A stretch of 64,000 nucleotides of DNA from an uncultured Opitutaceae bacterium (GTDB taxonomy: Bacteria > Verrucomicrobiota > Verrucomicrobiia > Opitutales > Opitutaceae), in contig CALFNN010000013.1 of assembly GCA_937902925.1 (NCBI GenBank), positions 62,001-126,000 on the forward strand, in the 5' to 3' direction. Position numbers and translations under genes: made by a program. Of this stretch, positions 45,428 through 54,849 are shown in pieces; position 1 is the stretch's first letter, and each line of letters starts with the position of its first letter. The notes under the pieces are model-generated. The model saw only the letters and a program-made list of their open reading frames with translations. It was not told where the DNA came from and searched no databases.

Positions 45428-47248
45428 ATGGATAAGAAGAACACTGTCATCGGCGTGCTGCTCATCGTGGCGGCCATTGTCGCAATGTATCTCTCGCCGA
45501 AGGTGGCCCCGCCCCCGCCGGCGCCGCCACCCGCCGTCGTCTCGCCCGCCGCCGCCGCAGCAGCGACTCCCGCCGGCACCGTGACGCCCGCTAGCGCGAC
45601 CGCTCCCGCCGCCCGGCCCCCCGCCACGAATCCCAGCAACGCCGCGTTCGCCGCGGTCGCGAGCGATGCCTCGGGCTCCACGGTCACGACGCTGGCCAAC
45701 GACTTCATCGCCGTCCGTCTCACCAATTTTGGCGGCGCGATCCGCGAGATCGCGTTCCAGAAGCGCGACAGCCGCGACCATCTGGTCTATCCCGACCACG
45801 TCGGTGGCTCCGAGCCCTATGTGTTCAACGCGCTGCATGCCGATCCGATGCTGGCGTTCGTCGACTTTCCCGGGCTCGACCGGAACGTCCGCTTCGACCT
45901 GGTTTCGCAGAGCGCCAACGATGTCGTTTACCGCGCCGTGCTCGACGGGCGGATCGAGGTCACGCGCCGCTACACGCTCGCGCCGAATCAATCGCCCACC
46001 ACCGAGCCCTACCAACTCCGCCACGAAACCACGTTCCGCAACCTCACCGACCAGGTCGTGCCGCTGGCGCGGGTGGCGTTGAGCATCGGCACCGCCGCGC
46101 CCACCAGCGAACTCGACCTCGGCGACCAGCTCACCGCCGGGCTTTCGAACGGCAAGGACCAGGCCTTTGTCTCCCGCCGCAACCTGGAAGGCGGCAGCGG
46201 CATGTTCGGCCTCGGCGCCAGCGCGCAGAAACCCTCGATCGTCACGCCCGGCCCTGCCGTCTGGGCCATCGTGGACAATCAGTTTTTCACCACGATCCTC
46301 ACGCCGGACGAACCCGCCGCGGACCTCGTCGCCCGCCGGGTCAAACTCTTTCCCGAACTGCCCGACGACAACCACAGCGCCTACGGGCTCACCGGGGCGG
46401 TGGAGTTCGACCTCAAGCCGCTGCCCGCCCACGGCGCGACGACGCTGGCCGCCAATTTCTATGTCGGCCCGAAGGAATACCGCCGCCTCGCCAATACCGC
46501 GGTGTTCAAGGACGACCAGGACAAGGTCATGCAGTATGGTTTCTGGAAATTTTTCAGCGCCCTCCTGATCACGCTCATGGGCTGGATGCACGCGCTCGTC
46601 CCCAACTGGGGTGTCGCACTCGTCCTCACCACGCTCTCGCTCAAGCTCGTCTTCCTCCCGCTCACGATGAAGGCCTCCCGCTCCATGAAACGCATGGCGA
46701 AGCTCGCGCCGTTCATGAAGGAGATTAAGGAAAAATATAAGGACAACCCCGCGAAGCAGCAGACCGCGATGATGGAGCTCTACAAGGAGCACAAGGTGAA
46801 CCCGCTCGGTGGCTGTCTCCCGATGCTCATCCCGTTTCCGTTTTTCATCGGCTTCTTCTCGATGTTGCGCAGCACCGCCGAGCTGCGCTACGCGCCGTTC
46901 CTGTGGGTCCACGATCTCGCCGCGCCCGACACCGTCGGCCATCTCCTCGGCTTCTCGGTCAACATCCTGCCCATCCTGCTGACCGTGCTGTCGTTCTTCC
47001 AGATGCGGCTCACGCCCACGCCGAACGCCGATCCCACGCAGGCCAAGATGATGCAGTTCATGCCGCTGTTCTTCCTGTTCATCTACTACCGGATGCCCGC
47101 CGCCCTCTCGCTTTACTCGACCGCCAACGCACTCTTCACCATCGGCCAGCAGCTCGTCATCAACCGGCTGAAGGAATTCGACGATGTGCCCGCCACCGCC
47201 GGGCCCGGCGGCCGGCCGGTCAAGAACGTGACGCCCCGAAAGAAGTAG
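45428..47248 (+). CDS. yidC: Membrane protein insertase YidC
   Basis: 606 residues, the two-domain Gram-negative form. The N-terminal anchor (KKNTVIGVLLIVAAIVAMYL) is followed by an Ala/Pro linker and a large periplasmic beta domain (about 75-355). The five-helix insertase core begins at MHALVPNWGVALVLTTLSLKLVFLPLTMKASRSMKRMAKLAPFMKEIKEKYKDNP. GGCLPMLIPFPFFIGFFSMLRSTAELRYAPFLWVHDLAAPD completes the core. It inserts and folds inner-membrane proteins with or without Sec. It is located with rpmH-rnpA-yidD in the standard order. Confidence 0.95.
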   Translation: MDKKNTVIGVLLIVAAIVAMYLSPKVAPPPPAPPPAVVSPAAAAAATPAGTVTPASATAPAARPPATNPSNAAFAAVASDASGSTVTTLANDFIAVRLTNFGGAIREIAFQKRDSRDHLVYPDHVGGSEPYVFNALHADPMLAFVDFPGLDRNVRFDLVSQSANDVVYRAVLDGRIEVTRRYTLAPNQSPTTEPYQLRHETTFRNLTDQVVPLARVALSIGTAAPTSELDLGDQLTAGLSNGKDQAFVSRRNLEGGSGMFGLGASAQKPSIVTPGPAVWAIVDNQFFTTILTPDEPAADLVARRVKLFPELPDDNHSAYGLTGAVEFDLKPLPAHGATTLAANFYVGPKEYRRLANTAVFKDDQDKVMQYGFWKFFSALLITLMGWMHALVPNWGVALVLTTLSLKLVFLPLTMKASRSMKRMAKLAPFMKEIKEKYKDNPAKQQTAMMELYKEHKVNPLGGCLPMLIPFPFFIGFFSMLRSTAELRYAPFLWVHDLAAPDTVGHLLGFSVNILPILLTVLSFFQMRLTPTPNADPTQAKMMQFMPLFFLFIYYRMPAALSLYSTANALFTIGQQLVINRLKEFDDVPATAGPGGRPVKNVTPRKK

Positions 47249-47309
47249 CCCGCCCGTCGCGCCGGCGGCGCTCGATTCCCAACCGTCACCGCTCAACTTC
47301 GTCCTCCTC

Positions 47310-48062
47310 ATGGCCGGCCATAACAAGTGGTCCAAGGTCAAGCGGCTCAAGGCCGTGACCGACTCGCGCAGGGGCAAGGTCTTCTCCCGCCTCGCGCGCG
47401 ACATCACCCTCGCCGCGAAATCCGGCGGCGGCAGCCCCGACGCCAACGCCCGCCTCCGCACCCTCGTCCTCAAGGCCCGCGAGGCCAACATGCCCGCCGA
47501 CAACGTCGACCGCGCGATCAAGAAGGGCACCGGCGAACTGCCCGGCGTCGTCTACGAGGAGATCACCTACGAGGGCTACGGTCCCGGCGGCGTGGCGTTC
47601 GTCGTCAAGGTCACCACCGACAACAAGCAGCGCGCCGCGCAGGAGGTGCGCTCCATCTTCGCCCACAGCGGCGGCAATCTCGCCAGCACCGGCGCGGTCG
47701 CGTTCCAGTTCCTGCATGCCGGCCAGTTTCTCGTGGCCCGCGAAAAAATCGCCGAGGACGCCTTGATGGAAATCGCGCTCGAGGCTGGCGCCGACGACAT
47801 TATCGCGAGCGAGCAGGGTTTCGAGGTCCGCTGCGCCATCGCCGCCTTCGACAAGGTCGCGCACGCGCTCGAGCAAAAGGGCGTCAAGCCCGACAGCGCC
47901 GAGATCGCCTACATCCCGGTGAACACCGTGCCCGTGACCGATGCCACCGCCGCCAGGAACATCGCGAAGCTGCACGACGCCCTCGACGAGTTCGACGACG
48001 TGCAGGAGGTCTTCTCCAACGAGGACATGGACGACGCGCTTGGCGAGCCCACGCGTTCCTAA
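47310..48062 (+). CDS. yebC: YebC/PmpR-family protein
   Basis: 250 residues. It opens with MAGHNKWSKVKRLKAVTDSRRGKVFSRLARDITLAAKSGG, the invariant YebC start, and continues with ANMPADNVDRAIKKGTGELPGVVYEEITYEGYGPGGVAFVVKVTTDNKQR. Members act as transcriptional regulators or as helpers of translation at difficult motifs. It sits 61 bases after yidC and is followed at once by a stem-loop. Confidence 0.95.
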   Translation: MAGHNKWSKVKRLKAVTDSRRGKVFSRLARDITLAAKSGGGSPDANARLRTLVLKAREANMPADNVDRAIKKGTGELPGVVYEEITYEGYGPGGVAFVVKVTTDNKQRAAQEVRSIFAHSGGNLASTGAVAFQFLHAGQFLVAREKIAEDALMEIALEAGADDIIASEQGFEVRCAIAAFDKVAHALEQKGVKPDSAEIAYIPVNTVPVTDATAARNIAKLHDALDEFDDVQEVFSNEDMDDALGEPTRS

Positions 48063-48066
48063 GACG

Positions 48067-48085
48067 GGGCGGCTCCGAGCCGCCC
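48067..48085 (+). terminator. Stem-loop immediately after yebC
   Basis: GGGCGGCTC and GAGCCGCCC pair perfectly beginning 5 bases after the yebC stop, with an effective small loop at the centre. It has no T-tract. The right part belongs to the element that recurs at 14451-14471, so it may be a repeat recruited as a terminator. Confidence 0.5.
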
Positions 48086-48091
48086 TGGGTT
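48071..48091. repeat. Dispersed 21-nt element, copy 2
   Basis: This is identical over 21 bases, in inverted orientation, to 14451-14471. Here it overlaps the hairpin after yebC. The remaining bases to 48238 carry no gene and must include the metX leader and promoter. No SAM-riboswitch core is visible there. Confidence 0.5.
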
Positions 48092-48238
48092 CCAGCCCCT
48101 CGCCGCGCTCCGTGGCCCGCCTGTCCTCCGCACGCCCGTTGCACCACCCCACGCAGATTTTGCGCCGCGGCGACCTCGCGTCATAACTCCCGCCCGCCCT
48201 TGCTTCCCCCCGCCCGGGTTGGTTTGTTATCCGCTCCG

Positions 48239-49435
48239 ATGACCGACGACGTCGAAGTCACGTCCGACACCGACTCCACGCCGCGCCACCTTGCGCCCGG
48301 CGACGTCGGTCTCGTGTCGCCGCGCGACTTCGTCCACGCGCAGCCCTTCACGTTCAAAAGCGGCCAGGTCCTGCCGGGCTTCACGCTCCGCTACGAGACC
48401 TACGGCCAGCTCAACGCCACGCGCGACAACGCCATCCTCATCTGCCACGCGCTGAGCGGCGACCATCACTGCGCCGGCTGGCATTCGCCCACCGACCGGA
48501 AGCCGGGCTGGTGGAACAATCTCATCGGCCCCGGCAAGGCCGTCGACTCGCGCCGCTTTTTCGTCGTCTCCGTCAACGTCCTCGGCGGCTGCCAGGGCTC
48601 GACCGGTCCCTCCTCGACCAATCCGGAAACCGGCCGGCCGTATGGCACGTTGTTTCCGTTCGTCACCATCCGCGACATGGTGCGCTCGCAGAAACTGCTG
48701 CTCGACCACCTCGGCGTCGCCGAACTCCACGGCGTCATCGGCGGCTCGATGGGCGGCATGACCGCGATGCTGTTCGCGATCGAGTATCCCCGCTTCGTCC
48801 GCCGCGTGCTCGCCATGGCCACCACCGGGCGCGAGAGCGCGCAGGCCATTGCATTCAACGAGGTCGGCCGCCAGGCGATCATGCAGGACCCCGCGTGGAA
48901 CCGCGGCGACTACCCGCGCGACGGCGGCCCGCGCGTCGGCCTCGCCATCGCGCGCATGATGGCCCACATCACTTACGTCTCCGACGCCAGCATGGACCGG
49001 AAGTTCGGCCGCCGGAAAAAAGAGACCGCCACCGGCGACGCCTACACGTTCGACGTCCAGTTCGAGGTCGAGGGCTACCTGCGCCACCAGGGCCAGAGCT
49101 TCATCAACCGTTTCGACGCGAACTCGTATCTCTACATCACGCGCGCGCTCGACCAGTTCGATCTTGCCGACGCCCACGGCTCGCTCGAGGCCGCCTTTGC
49201 CCCGGTCGAGGCCGAGACGCTCGTCGTCGGCTTCACGAGCGACTGGCTGTTCCCGCCCGAGCAAAACCGCGCGCTCACGCTCGCGCTCCTCCGCGCCGGC
49301 AAGCGCGCCAGCTACGCCGAGCTCTCCACCGACCTCGGCCACGATTCGTTCCTTCTCGAGTCCGAGGAGCTCTACACGCTCGTCCGCGGCTTCCTCGAGC
49401 GCGACCAGCCGTTCGTGTTCGACTACTCGATCTAG
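48239..49435 (+). CDS. metX: Homoserine O-acyltransferase (MetX)
   Basis: 398 residues, alpha/beta hydrolase. The nucleophile Ser170 is in VIGGSMGGM, the acid Asp in GFTSDWLFPPEQ and the His in LGHDSFLLES. ICHALSGDHHCAGWH, GGCQGSTGPSSTNPETGRPYG and the rest fit the MetX family throughout. It activates homoserine with acetyl-CoA or succinyl-CoA in the first committed step of methionine synthesis. The donor is not decided by motif reading here. metW follows after 3 bases, as in many genomes. Confidence 0.95.
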   Translation: MTDDVEVTSDTDSTPRHLAPGDVGLVSPRDFVHAQPFTFKSGQVLPGFTLRYETYGQLNATRDNAILICHALSGDHHCAGWHSPTDRKPGWWNNLIGPGKAVDSRRFFVVSVNVLGGCQGSTGPSSTNPETGRPYGTLFPFVTIRDMVRSQKLLLDHLGVAELHGVIGGSMGGMTAMLFAIEYPRFVRRVLAMATTGRESAQAIAFNEVGRQAIMQDPAWNRGDYPRDGGPRVGLAIARMMAHITYVSDASMDRKFGRRKKETATGDAYTFDVQFEVEGYLRHQGQSFINRFDANSYLYITRALDQFDLADAHGSLEAAFAPVEAETLVVGFTSDWLFPPEQNRALTLALLRAGKRASYAELSTDLGHDSFLLESEELYTLVRGFLERDQPFVFDYSI

Positions 49436-49438
49436 ACC

Positions 49439-50044
49439 ATGACCAAGCTCGTTGAAAAACGCACGGTGGACATGGAGATCATCGGGGACTGGGTGGAACC
49501 CAACACCCGGGTGCTCGACCTCGGCTGCGGGCCCGGCGTGCTGCTCGACTACCTCGTCCAGACGAAAAAAGTCTCCGCCGTCGGCGTCGACCTCGACTTC
49601 ACGAAGATCACCGCCTGCGTCCGCCGCGGCGTCGCGGCCTACCAGGGCGACATGATCGCGTTCATGCGCACGTTTCCGGAAAGGCATTTCGACCGCGTGA
49701 TCTGCTCGCGCACCGTTCAGGAGCTGAGCGATCCCACCGCCGTCATCACCGAGGCGCTGCGCGTCGGCCGGGCGCTCACGGTCGGCTTCGTGAACCACGG
49801 TTTCTGGAAAAACCGCCTGCACACCCTCCTCCGCGGCCGCAAGATCCGCAACGAGGTCTACACCACCGAGTGGTTCGAGAGCCGCCCGGCGAATCCCGTC
49901 ACGATCGCCGACTTCGAGCATTTCTGCGCCGCCAAGGGCATCCGCGTCGCGCGCCGCGCCCACCTCGCCGGCAACTGGCATAAGCCCTGCCGCACGCTCC
50001 CCAACCTCCTCGCCGGCTACGCGCTCTACGACCTGACGCGCTGA
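49439..50044 (+). CDS. metW: Methionine biosynthesis protein MetW
   Basis: 201 residues with a methyltransferase fold: RVLDLGCGPGVLLDYLVQTKKVSAVGVDLDF is the nucleotide-binding region, followed by VICSRTVQELSDPTAVITEALRVG. NHGFWKNRLHTLLRGRKIRNE and HKPCRTLPNLLAGYALYDL are MetW-specific. In other bacteria MetW forms a complex with MetX and is needed for its activity. The gene starts 3 bases after the metX stop, so both are made together. Confidence 0.93.
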   Translation: MTKLVEKRTVDMEIIGDWVEPNTRVLDLGCGPGVLLDYLVQTKKVSAVGVDLDFTKITACVRRGVAAYQGDMIAFMRTFPERHFDRVICSRTVQELSDPTAVITEALRVGRALTVGFVNHGFWKNRLHTLLRGRKIRNEVYTTEWFESRPANPVTIADFEHFCAAKGIRVARRAHLAGNWHKPCRTLPNLLAGYALYDLTR

Positions 50045-50129
50045 CCGCTTCCGTCTTTCCGCACTCCGGGCATCCATCAAGGATCCGGCCTTCGCTCCCC
50101 CCGCCGCGTTGCCGGCGAAAGGGGCGTTC

Positions 50130-50465
50130 CTATCGCTCGAACACGCCGGCCTGCTTCGCCAGCTGCCTCTCGAGGCTGCCGCACACCAGTTCGCACAACT
50201 GGAAGATCGACGGATCCGCGATCGAGTAGAAGACCTGCAGGCCCTCCTTCCGGCGCCCGAGGATATGCGCGTGGATCAGCGTCTGGAGGTGCCGCGAGAC
50301 GTTCGCCTGCGTGCCGCCGGTCAGCTCCACGAGCGTGTTGACGCTCTTCTCGCCGTCGAAGAGGGCGTGGACCAACCGCAACCGCAGCGGCTCCGACAGC
50401 ACGGCGAACCGGTGCGCGATCATCACGAGCGCTTCATCCGACAATGGGCGGGGCTTCTTTGGCAT
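50130..50465 (-). CDS. ArsR-family regulator 1
   Basis: 111-residue winged helix: VMIAHRFAVLSEPLRLRLVHALFDGEKSVNTLVELTGGTQANVSRHLQTLIHAHILGRRKEGLQVFYSI. The last helix contains two cysteines in FQLCELVCGSL. It is close to the regulator at 60275 (same SEPxRLRL, GGTQxNxSRHLQTL, GRRKEGLQ blocks). It is divergent from the sulfur cassette and followed on the other side by metW. A GTG 50492 start would add 9 residues. The ligand is unknown; a sulfur or thiol signal is inferred from context and the paired cysteines. Confidence 0.88.
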   Translation of the reverse strand: MPKKPRPLSDEALVMIAHRFAVLSEPLRLRLVHALFDGEKSVNTLVELTGGTQANVSRHLQTLIHAHILGRRKEGLQVFYSIADPSIFQLCELVCGSLERQLAKQAGVFER

Positions 50466-50484
50466 GGGAGGAAGGGAGGCCGGC

Positions 50485-50520
50485 TTGACCACGAAGTCAA
50501 ATATGCGGATATATGGATAA
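50485..50520 (+). promoter_or_regulatory. Cassette promoter and ArsR operator
   Basis: TTGACC (50485-50490) and GATATA (50508-50513, 17-base spacer) make a plausible sigma-70 promoter for the FadL-to-MOSC genes. The word ATATGCGGATAT (50501-50512) overlaps the -10 box. It matches 11 of 12 bases with the site before ArsR 2 (60645-60656), so ArsR binding would block transcription. Confidence 0.5.
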
Positions 50521-50665
50521 ACTAATACTGTGCTTGCGCAGGATTAGTCGTTCTTTCGTTCATGTCCGCAGTTTCGGCCGGATGCGGGATCGAAGGCAAC
50601 CCCTTCCCCGCCTGGCCGGGCGTCTCCCCCGCCGGCCCTGGATATCGCCCGTCAGTCGCCAACCT

Positions 50666-52078
50666 ATGAAAACCACCCAGTCCGCTCCGCGTCCCGCCAT
50701 CATTCTTGCCGGCGTCGTGCTCGCCTTCGCCGGCCCCCGCCTTGCCGCCACCAACGGCATGAACATGGAGGGCTACGGGCCGGTTGCGACCGCCCTGGGC
50801 GGCGCCTCCTTCGCCTACGACAACGGCACCGCCGCCATCATCAACAACCCCGCCACGCTCAGCCTGATGCCGGACAACTCCCGGCTCGATGTCGCCGTCG
50901 GCATCCTCGGGCCGGACATCACGGCAACCAATCCCGCCGGCCAGACCGCGAAATCGAAGGCGACGGCGTTCTTCATGCCGGCGTTCGGCTACACCGAGCG
51001 CACCGGCGATTTCACCTACGGCCTCGGCGTGTTCGGCCAGGGCGGCATGGGCTGCCAGTATGACGGCAGCACGTGGCGGGGACTCGGCTTCAATCTCGAA
51101 AACCGCACCGAGGTCTCGGTCGGCCGCGTCATCGCGCCGCTTTCCTGGAAGGTCAACGACCGGCTCAGCGTCGCCGCCACCGCCGACTTCGTCTGGGCCG
51201 GCATGGATCTGAAGATGGCGATGAGCGGAGCGCAGTTCTTCGACCTCGCCACGCCCGGCAGCCAGCAGTTCGGCCGCGCCGATGGCACCATCGTGCAGAG
51301 CTTCGGCCAGATCATGCAGCAGATGCCCGCCGGCACGAACGTCGACTACGCCTACTTCAATTTCTGCAACGGCAATCCGTTCACCGGCGCCGCCAAGGGC
51401 TACGGCTACGCCGGCAAGGTCGGCGTCGTCTATCGCCCCACTCCCGAACTCACCTTTGGCTTCACCTACCACTCGGAGACCGAACTCGCCGATCTGAAGG
51501 CGCCCGGCTCGTCGATTAGCTTTCAGCTGAATGTCCCCGGCATGGGCGCCATGCCGCAAACTCTCACCGGCGACCTCCGCGTGCGCGACTTCGAATGGCC
51601 CGCGATGGCCGGCGCCGGGCTCGCGTGGAACCCGCCCGGCCAGTGGTCGTTCGTCGCCGACGTGCGCGAGGTGTTCTGGAGCGACGTCATGCAGAACTTC
51701 AACATGTCGTTCGTGGCCTCCGGCGCCGCGGCCAACGGGCCCTTCGCCCGCCAGTCGCTCGCCGCCACGCTGTTCCAACGCTGGGACAACCAGCTCATCT
51801 TCCAGGGCGGCACCTCCTTCGCTGCGACCCGCGCGCTTACCCTCCGCGGCGGCGTCAACCTGAGCAGCAATCCGATCCCGGACAAATACCTGAACTGCCT
51901 CTTCCCGGCGACCATCGAGCGCCACGTGACCGCGGGCTTCTCCTACCGGTTCGGCGAAAGCTCCAGTGTCGATTGCTCGGTGACCTACGGCCTCAAGGCC
52001 ACCTATACGAACGGCTACGGCATCACCATCAGCCACCGGCAGCTCAACACGCAGCTCATGTATGCCCGACGGTTCTGA
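50666..52078 (+). CDS. FadL/TodX-like outer-membrane channel
   Basis: 470 residues with a signal peptide (AIILAGVVLAFAGPRLAA). NGMNMEGYGPVATALGGASFAYDNGTAAIINNPATLSLMPDNSRLDVAVGILGP is the FadL-type N-terminal plug with NPA motif, followed by alternating strands ending in Phe (QLMYARRF). Members import hydrophobic molecules across the outer membrane. Its place as first gene of a putative sulfur-reductase cassette suggests it admits a poorly soluble substrate, perhaps elemental sulfur or polysulfide; this is inference. Confidence 0.82.
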   Translation: MKTTQSAPRPAIILAGVVLAFAGPRLAATNGMNMEGYGPVATALGGASFAYDNGTAAIINNPATLSLMPDNSRLDVAVGILGPDITATNPAGQTAKSKATAFFMPAFGYTERTGDFTYGLGVFGQGGMGCQYDGSTWRGLGFNLENRTEVSVGRVIAPLSWKVNDRLSVAATADFVWAGMDLKMAMSGAQFFDLATPGSQQFGRADGTIVQSFGQIMQQMPAGTNVDYAYFNFCNGNPFTGAAKGYGYAGKVGVVYRPTPELTFGFTYHSETELADLKAPGSSISFQLNVPGMGAMPQTLTGDLRVRDFEWPAMAGAGLAWNPPGQWSFVADVREVFWSDVMQNFNMSFVASGAAANGPFARQSLAATLFQRWDNQLIFQGGTSFAATRALTLRGGVNLSSNPIPDKYLNCLFPATIERHVTAGFSYRFGESSSVDCSVTYGLKATYTNGYGITISHRQLNTQLMYARRF

Positions 52079-52093
52079 CCGCCACCGTCCGCC

Positions 52094-54286
52094 ATGTCGC
52101 CCACGCTTTCCCGCCGCCGTTTCTTGAAAATCTCCGCCGCCACGATCGTGGCCGGCGCGGCGGCGGGACGCGTGAGTTCGGCCATCGCCGCGTCCACGGC
52201 ACCGACGGGCCTGCGCCGGGTTCCGACGTTTTGCGACCTCTGCTTCTGGAAGTGCAACGCCATCGCGACCGTGCGCGATGGCCGCCTCTGGAAAATCGAG
52301 GGCAACTCCAATGACCCGCTCAGCCGCGGCCGGCTCTGTCCGCGCGGCACCGGCGGCATCGGCGCGTCGAGCGACCCCGACCGGCTCCGCTCCCCACTCA
52401 TCCGCACCCGCGAACGCGGCGCCGAGGAATGGAAGGAAGTCACCTGGGACGAGGCACTCGACTACGTCGCCACCCGGATGAAAAAAATCGCCGTCGAGCA
52501 CGGCCCGGAGTCGATGGCGCTCTTTGCCCACGGCATCGGCGGCACCTTCGTCAAGCACACGCTCAAGGCCTACGGCACGCCCAACATCGCCGCGCCGTCC
52601 TTCGCGCAATGCCGCGGCCCGCGCGACGTCGGCTTCAATCTCACCTTCGGCGAGGAGGTCGGTTCGCCCGAGCGCACCGACATCGCCAACACCGACTGCC
52701 TCGTGCTCATCGGTTCGCACCTCGGCGAAAACATGCACAACACGCAGGTGCAGGAGTTCGCCGAGGCCGTCGGTCGCGGCGCCACGGTGATCGTCGTCGA
52801 CCCGCGGTTCTCCGTCGCCGCCAGCAAGGCCAAGCATTACCTGCCGATCCGTCCCGGCACCGACCTCGCGCTGCTCCTCGCGTGGATGCACGTGATCGTC
52901 ACCGAGAAACTCTACGATGCCGGCTACGTCGCGAAATACGGCTACGGCTTCGAGCCGTTTGCCGCCTCGCTCGCGACGTTCACTCCCGAGTGGGCCCATC
53001 CCGAGACCGGGATCGATCCGGAGACGATCCGCGCCACCGCGCGCGAGATGGCGCGCCACCGCCCCGCCACACTCGTCCACCCCGGCCGCCACGTGAATTG
53101 GAACGGCGACGATGCGCAGCGCAGTCGCGCCATCGCCTTGCTCAACGCGCTCCTCGGCAGCTGGGGCCGCAAGGGCGGCTTCTACGCGCCGGCCAGCATG
53201 GACGTGCCGCCCTACGCCTATCCGCCTTATCCGAAGCCCGCGCGCCCGAAGCTCGACAATCCCGACAAAAAATATCCGTTCGCCACCGAGAGCATCACGA
53301 CCGGCATCCGCGATGCGACGCTCACGGGCCAGCCCTACCCGATCAAGGGCTGGATGGTCTACGCGACGAACCTGATCAATGCCTTGCCGAAGCAGGCCGA
53401 CACGATTCGCGCGATCCAGCAGCTCGACCTCCTCGTCGTCGTCGACGTGATCCCGAGCGAAATCGCCGGCTGGGCCGACGTGGTTCTCCCCGAGTCGACC
53501 TACCTCGAACGCCACGACGAGTTGAACGTGGAGCTCTTCAAGGAGCCGTTCGTCGCGTTGCGCCAGCCCGTCATCGACTCGCCGCACGACCAGAAACCGA
53601 ATTGGTGGATCGCCAAAATACTCGCGGAGAAACTCGGTCTCGGTGCGTTCTATCCGTGGCACGACATCGAGGAGTATCTCGAAACGCGCCTCAAGGGCGC
53701 GAACCTGAGCCTCGCCGAACTCAAGCGCGCCGGCGTCGTGCGCGGACCGCGTCAGCCGATCTATTTCGACGAGGGCGTTCCGGCCGAATTTCCCACGCCG
53801 TCCGGCAAGATCGAGTTCTACTCGCCACAGCTTGCCGCCGCGGGCTTCGACCCGGTGCCGCGCTACACGGCGCCCGAGGCCGGGCCGCCGGGCGCATTCC
53901 GCCTCCTCTACGGCCGCGCGCCGATGCACTCGTTCAGCCGCACGCAGTCCAACCGCCTCCTCAGCGATCTCATGGACGAAAACGCCGTGTGGCTCAATGC
54001 CGTCGCCGCCCGCCGGCTCGGCCTGAAGACCGGTGACTACGTGCAGCTCCGCAACCAAGATGGCGCCGTCAGCCACCGCGTCCGCGTCAAGGCCACCGAG
54101 CGCATTCATCCCGATTGCGTCTATCTCGTCCACGGCTTCGGCCACACCGCGCGCGGCCTGCGCCACACGTTCGGCCGGGGCGCGAACGACGCCCAACTCA
54201 TCACGCGCTACAAGACCGACCCGCTCATGGGCGGCACCGCGATGAACGTGAACTTCGTCACCCTCGAACCCGCGGAGGCGACCTGA
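52094..54286 (+). CDS. Tat-exported molybdopterin oxidoreductase (PhsA/PsrA-like catalytic subunit)
   Basis: 730 residues. The Tat signal SRRRFLKISAAT (residues 6-17) sends it folded to the periplasm. The 4Fe-4S cysteines are C47, C50, C54 and C82, in CDLCFWKC and RGRLCPRG. The probable Mo-ligand Cys173 is in SFAQCRGPRDVGFNLTFGEEVGSPERTD. Two MGD-binding domains follow, with VVDPRFSVAASKAKHYLPIRPGTDLALLLAWMH and a C-terminal barrel ending near GGTAMNVNFV. It resembles thiosulfate/polysulfide-reductase A subunits in length and motifs. Ferredoxin and NrfD genes follow directly, completing the trimer. The substrate remains unknown. Confidence 0.9.
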   Translation: MSPTLSRRRFLKISAATIVAGAAAGRVSSAIAASTAPTGLRRVPTFCDLCFWKCNAIATVRDGRLWKIEGNSNDPLSRGRLCPRGTGGIGASSDPDRLRSPLIRTRERGAEEWKEVTWDEALDYVATRMKKIAVEHGPESMALFAHGIGGTFVKHTLKAYGTPNIAAPSFAQCRGPRDVGFNLTFGEEVGSPERTDIANTDCLVLIGSHLGENMHNTQVQEFAEAVGRGATVIVVDPRFSVAASKAKHYLPIRPGTDLALLLAWMHVIVTEKLYDAGYVAKYGYGFEPFAASLATFTPEWAHPETGIDPETIRATAREMARHRPATLVHPGRHVNWNGDDAQRSRAIALLNALLGSWGRKGGFYAPASMDVPPYAYPPYPKPARPKLDNPDKKYPFATESITTGIRDATLTGQPYPIKGWMVYATNLINALPKQADTIRAIQQLDLLVVVDVIPSEIAGWADVVLPESTYLERHDELNVELFKEPFVALRQPVIDSPHDQKPNWWIAKILAEKLGLGAFYPWHDIEEYLETRLKGANLSLAELKRAGVVRGPRQPIYFDEGVPAEFPTPSGKIEFYSPQLAAAGFDPVPRYTAPEAGPPGAFRLLYGRAPMHSFSRTQSNRLLSDLMDENAVWLNAVAARRLGLKTGDYVQLRNQDGAVSHRVRVKATERIHPDCVYLVHGFGHTARGLRHTFGRGANDAQLITRYKTDPLMGGTAMNVNFVTLEPAEAT

Positions 54287-54288
54287 CC

Positions 54289-54828
54289 ATGGCCCGCTAC
54301 ATCATGGTCATCGACACCCGTCGCTGCGTCGGCTGCATGGACTGCGTCGTCGCGTGCAAGACCGAGAACAGCGTCCCCGAGGGCTTCTGCCGCGACTGGA
54401 TCACCGAGACCGTCCACGGCGAGTTTCCCACCGTGCAGTTGGAAATCCGCTCCGAGCGCTGCAACCACTGCGCCAACCCGCCGTGCGTCGACTGCTGTCC
54501 GACCGGCGCCAGCCACGTCCACGAACGCGGCGGCGTGGTGCTCGTCACGCCCGAAAAATGCATCGGCTGCAAGGCCTGTCTCGCCGCCTGTCCCTACGAC
54601 GCCCGCTTCATTCACCCCGACGGCTACGCCTCGAAATGCACGTTCTGCATTCACCGCGTCGAGCAGGGTCTCCTTCCCGCGTGCGTTTCGGTCTGCCCGA
54701 CCCACTGCATGCATTTCGGCGACGCCGACGATCCGCTCAGCGACGTGAGCCGCCTGCTCGCCTCCCGCCCCAATTACACGCTGCTGCCGGAAGCCGGCAC
54801 GAAGCCTGGCGTTTACTACCTCACGTGA
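54289..54828 (+). CDS. Four-cluster ferredoxin electron-transfer subunit (PhsB/PsrB-like)
   Basis: 179 residues with sixteen cluster cysteines in four groups: C13-16-19-23, C58-61-66-70, C91-94-97-101 and C117-120-132-136 (CVGCMDCVVAC, CNHCANPPCVDCC, CIGCKACLAAC, CTFC...CVSVC). This is the small iron-sulfur subunit that passes electrons between the NrfD membrane subunit and the molybdoenzyme. ATG 54289 begins immediately after the oxidoreductase stop. It has no signal of its own and probably rides with the Tat partner. Confidence 0.93.
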   Translation: MARYIMVIDTRRCVGCMDCVVACKTENSVPEGFCRDWITETVHGEFPTVQLEIRSERCNHCANPPCVDCCPTGASHVHERGGVVLVTPEKCIGCKACLAACPYDARFIHPDGYASKCTFCIHRVEQGLLPACVSVCPTHCMHFGDADDPLSDVSRLLASRPNYTLLPEAGTKPGVYYLT

Positions 54829-54849
54829 ACCGCCGCCCGCCCAACCGCC

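Noticed and set aside
48092-48238. SAM riboswitch in front of metX
   Set aside because: No conserved SAM-riboswitch core, stem arrangement or terminator/antiterminator pair could be recognised.
50522-54196. Open frame of over 1200 codons antisense to the FadL and molybdoenzyme genes
   Set aside because: It is a shadow of two clear genes on the plus strand; no domain or signal is recognisable.
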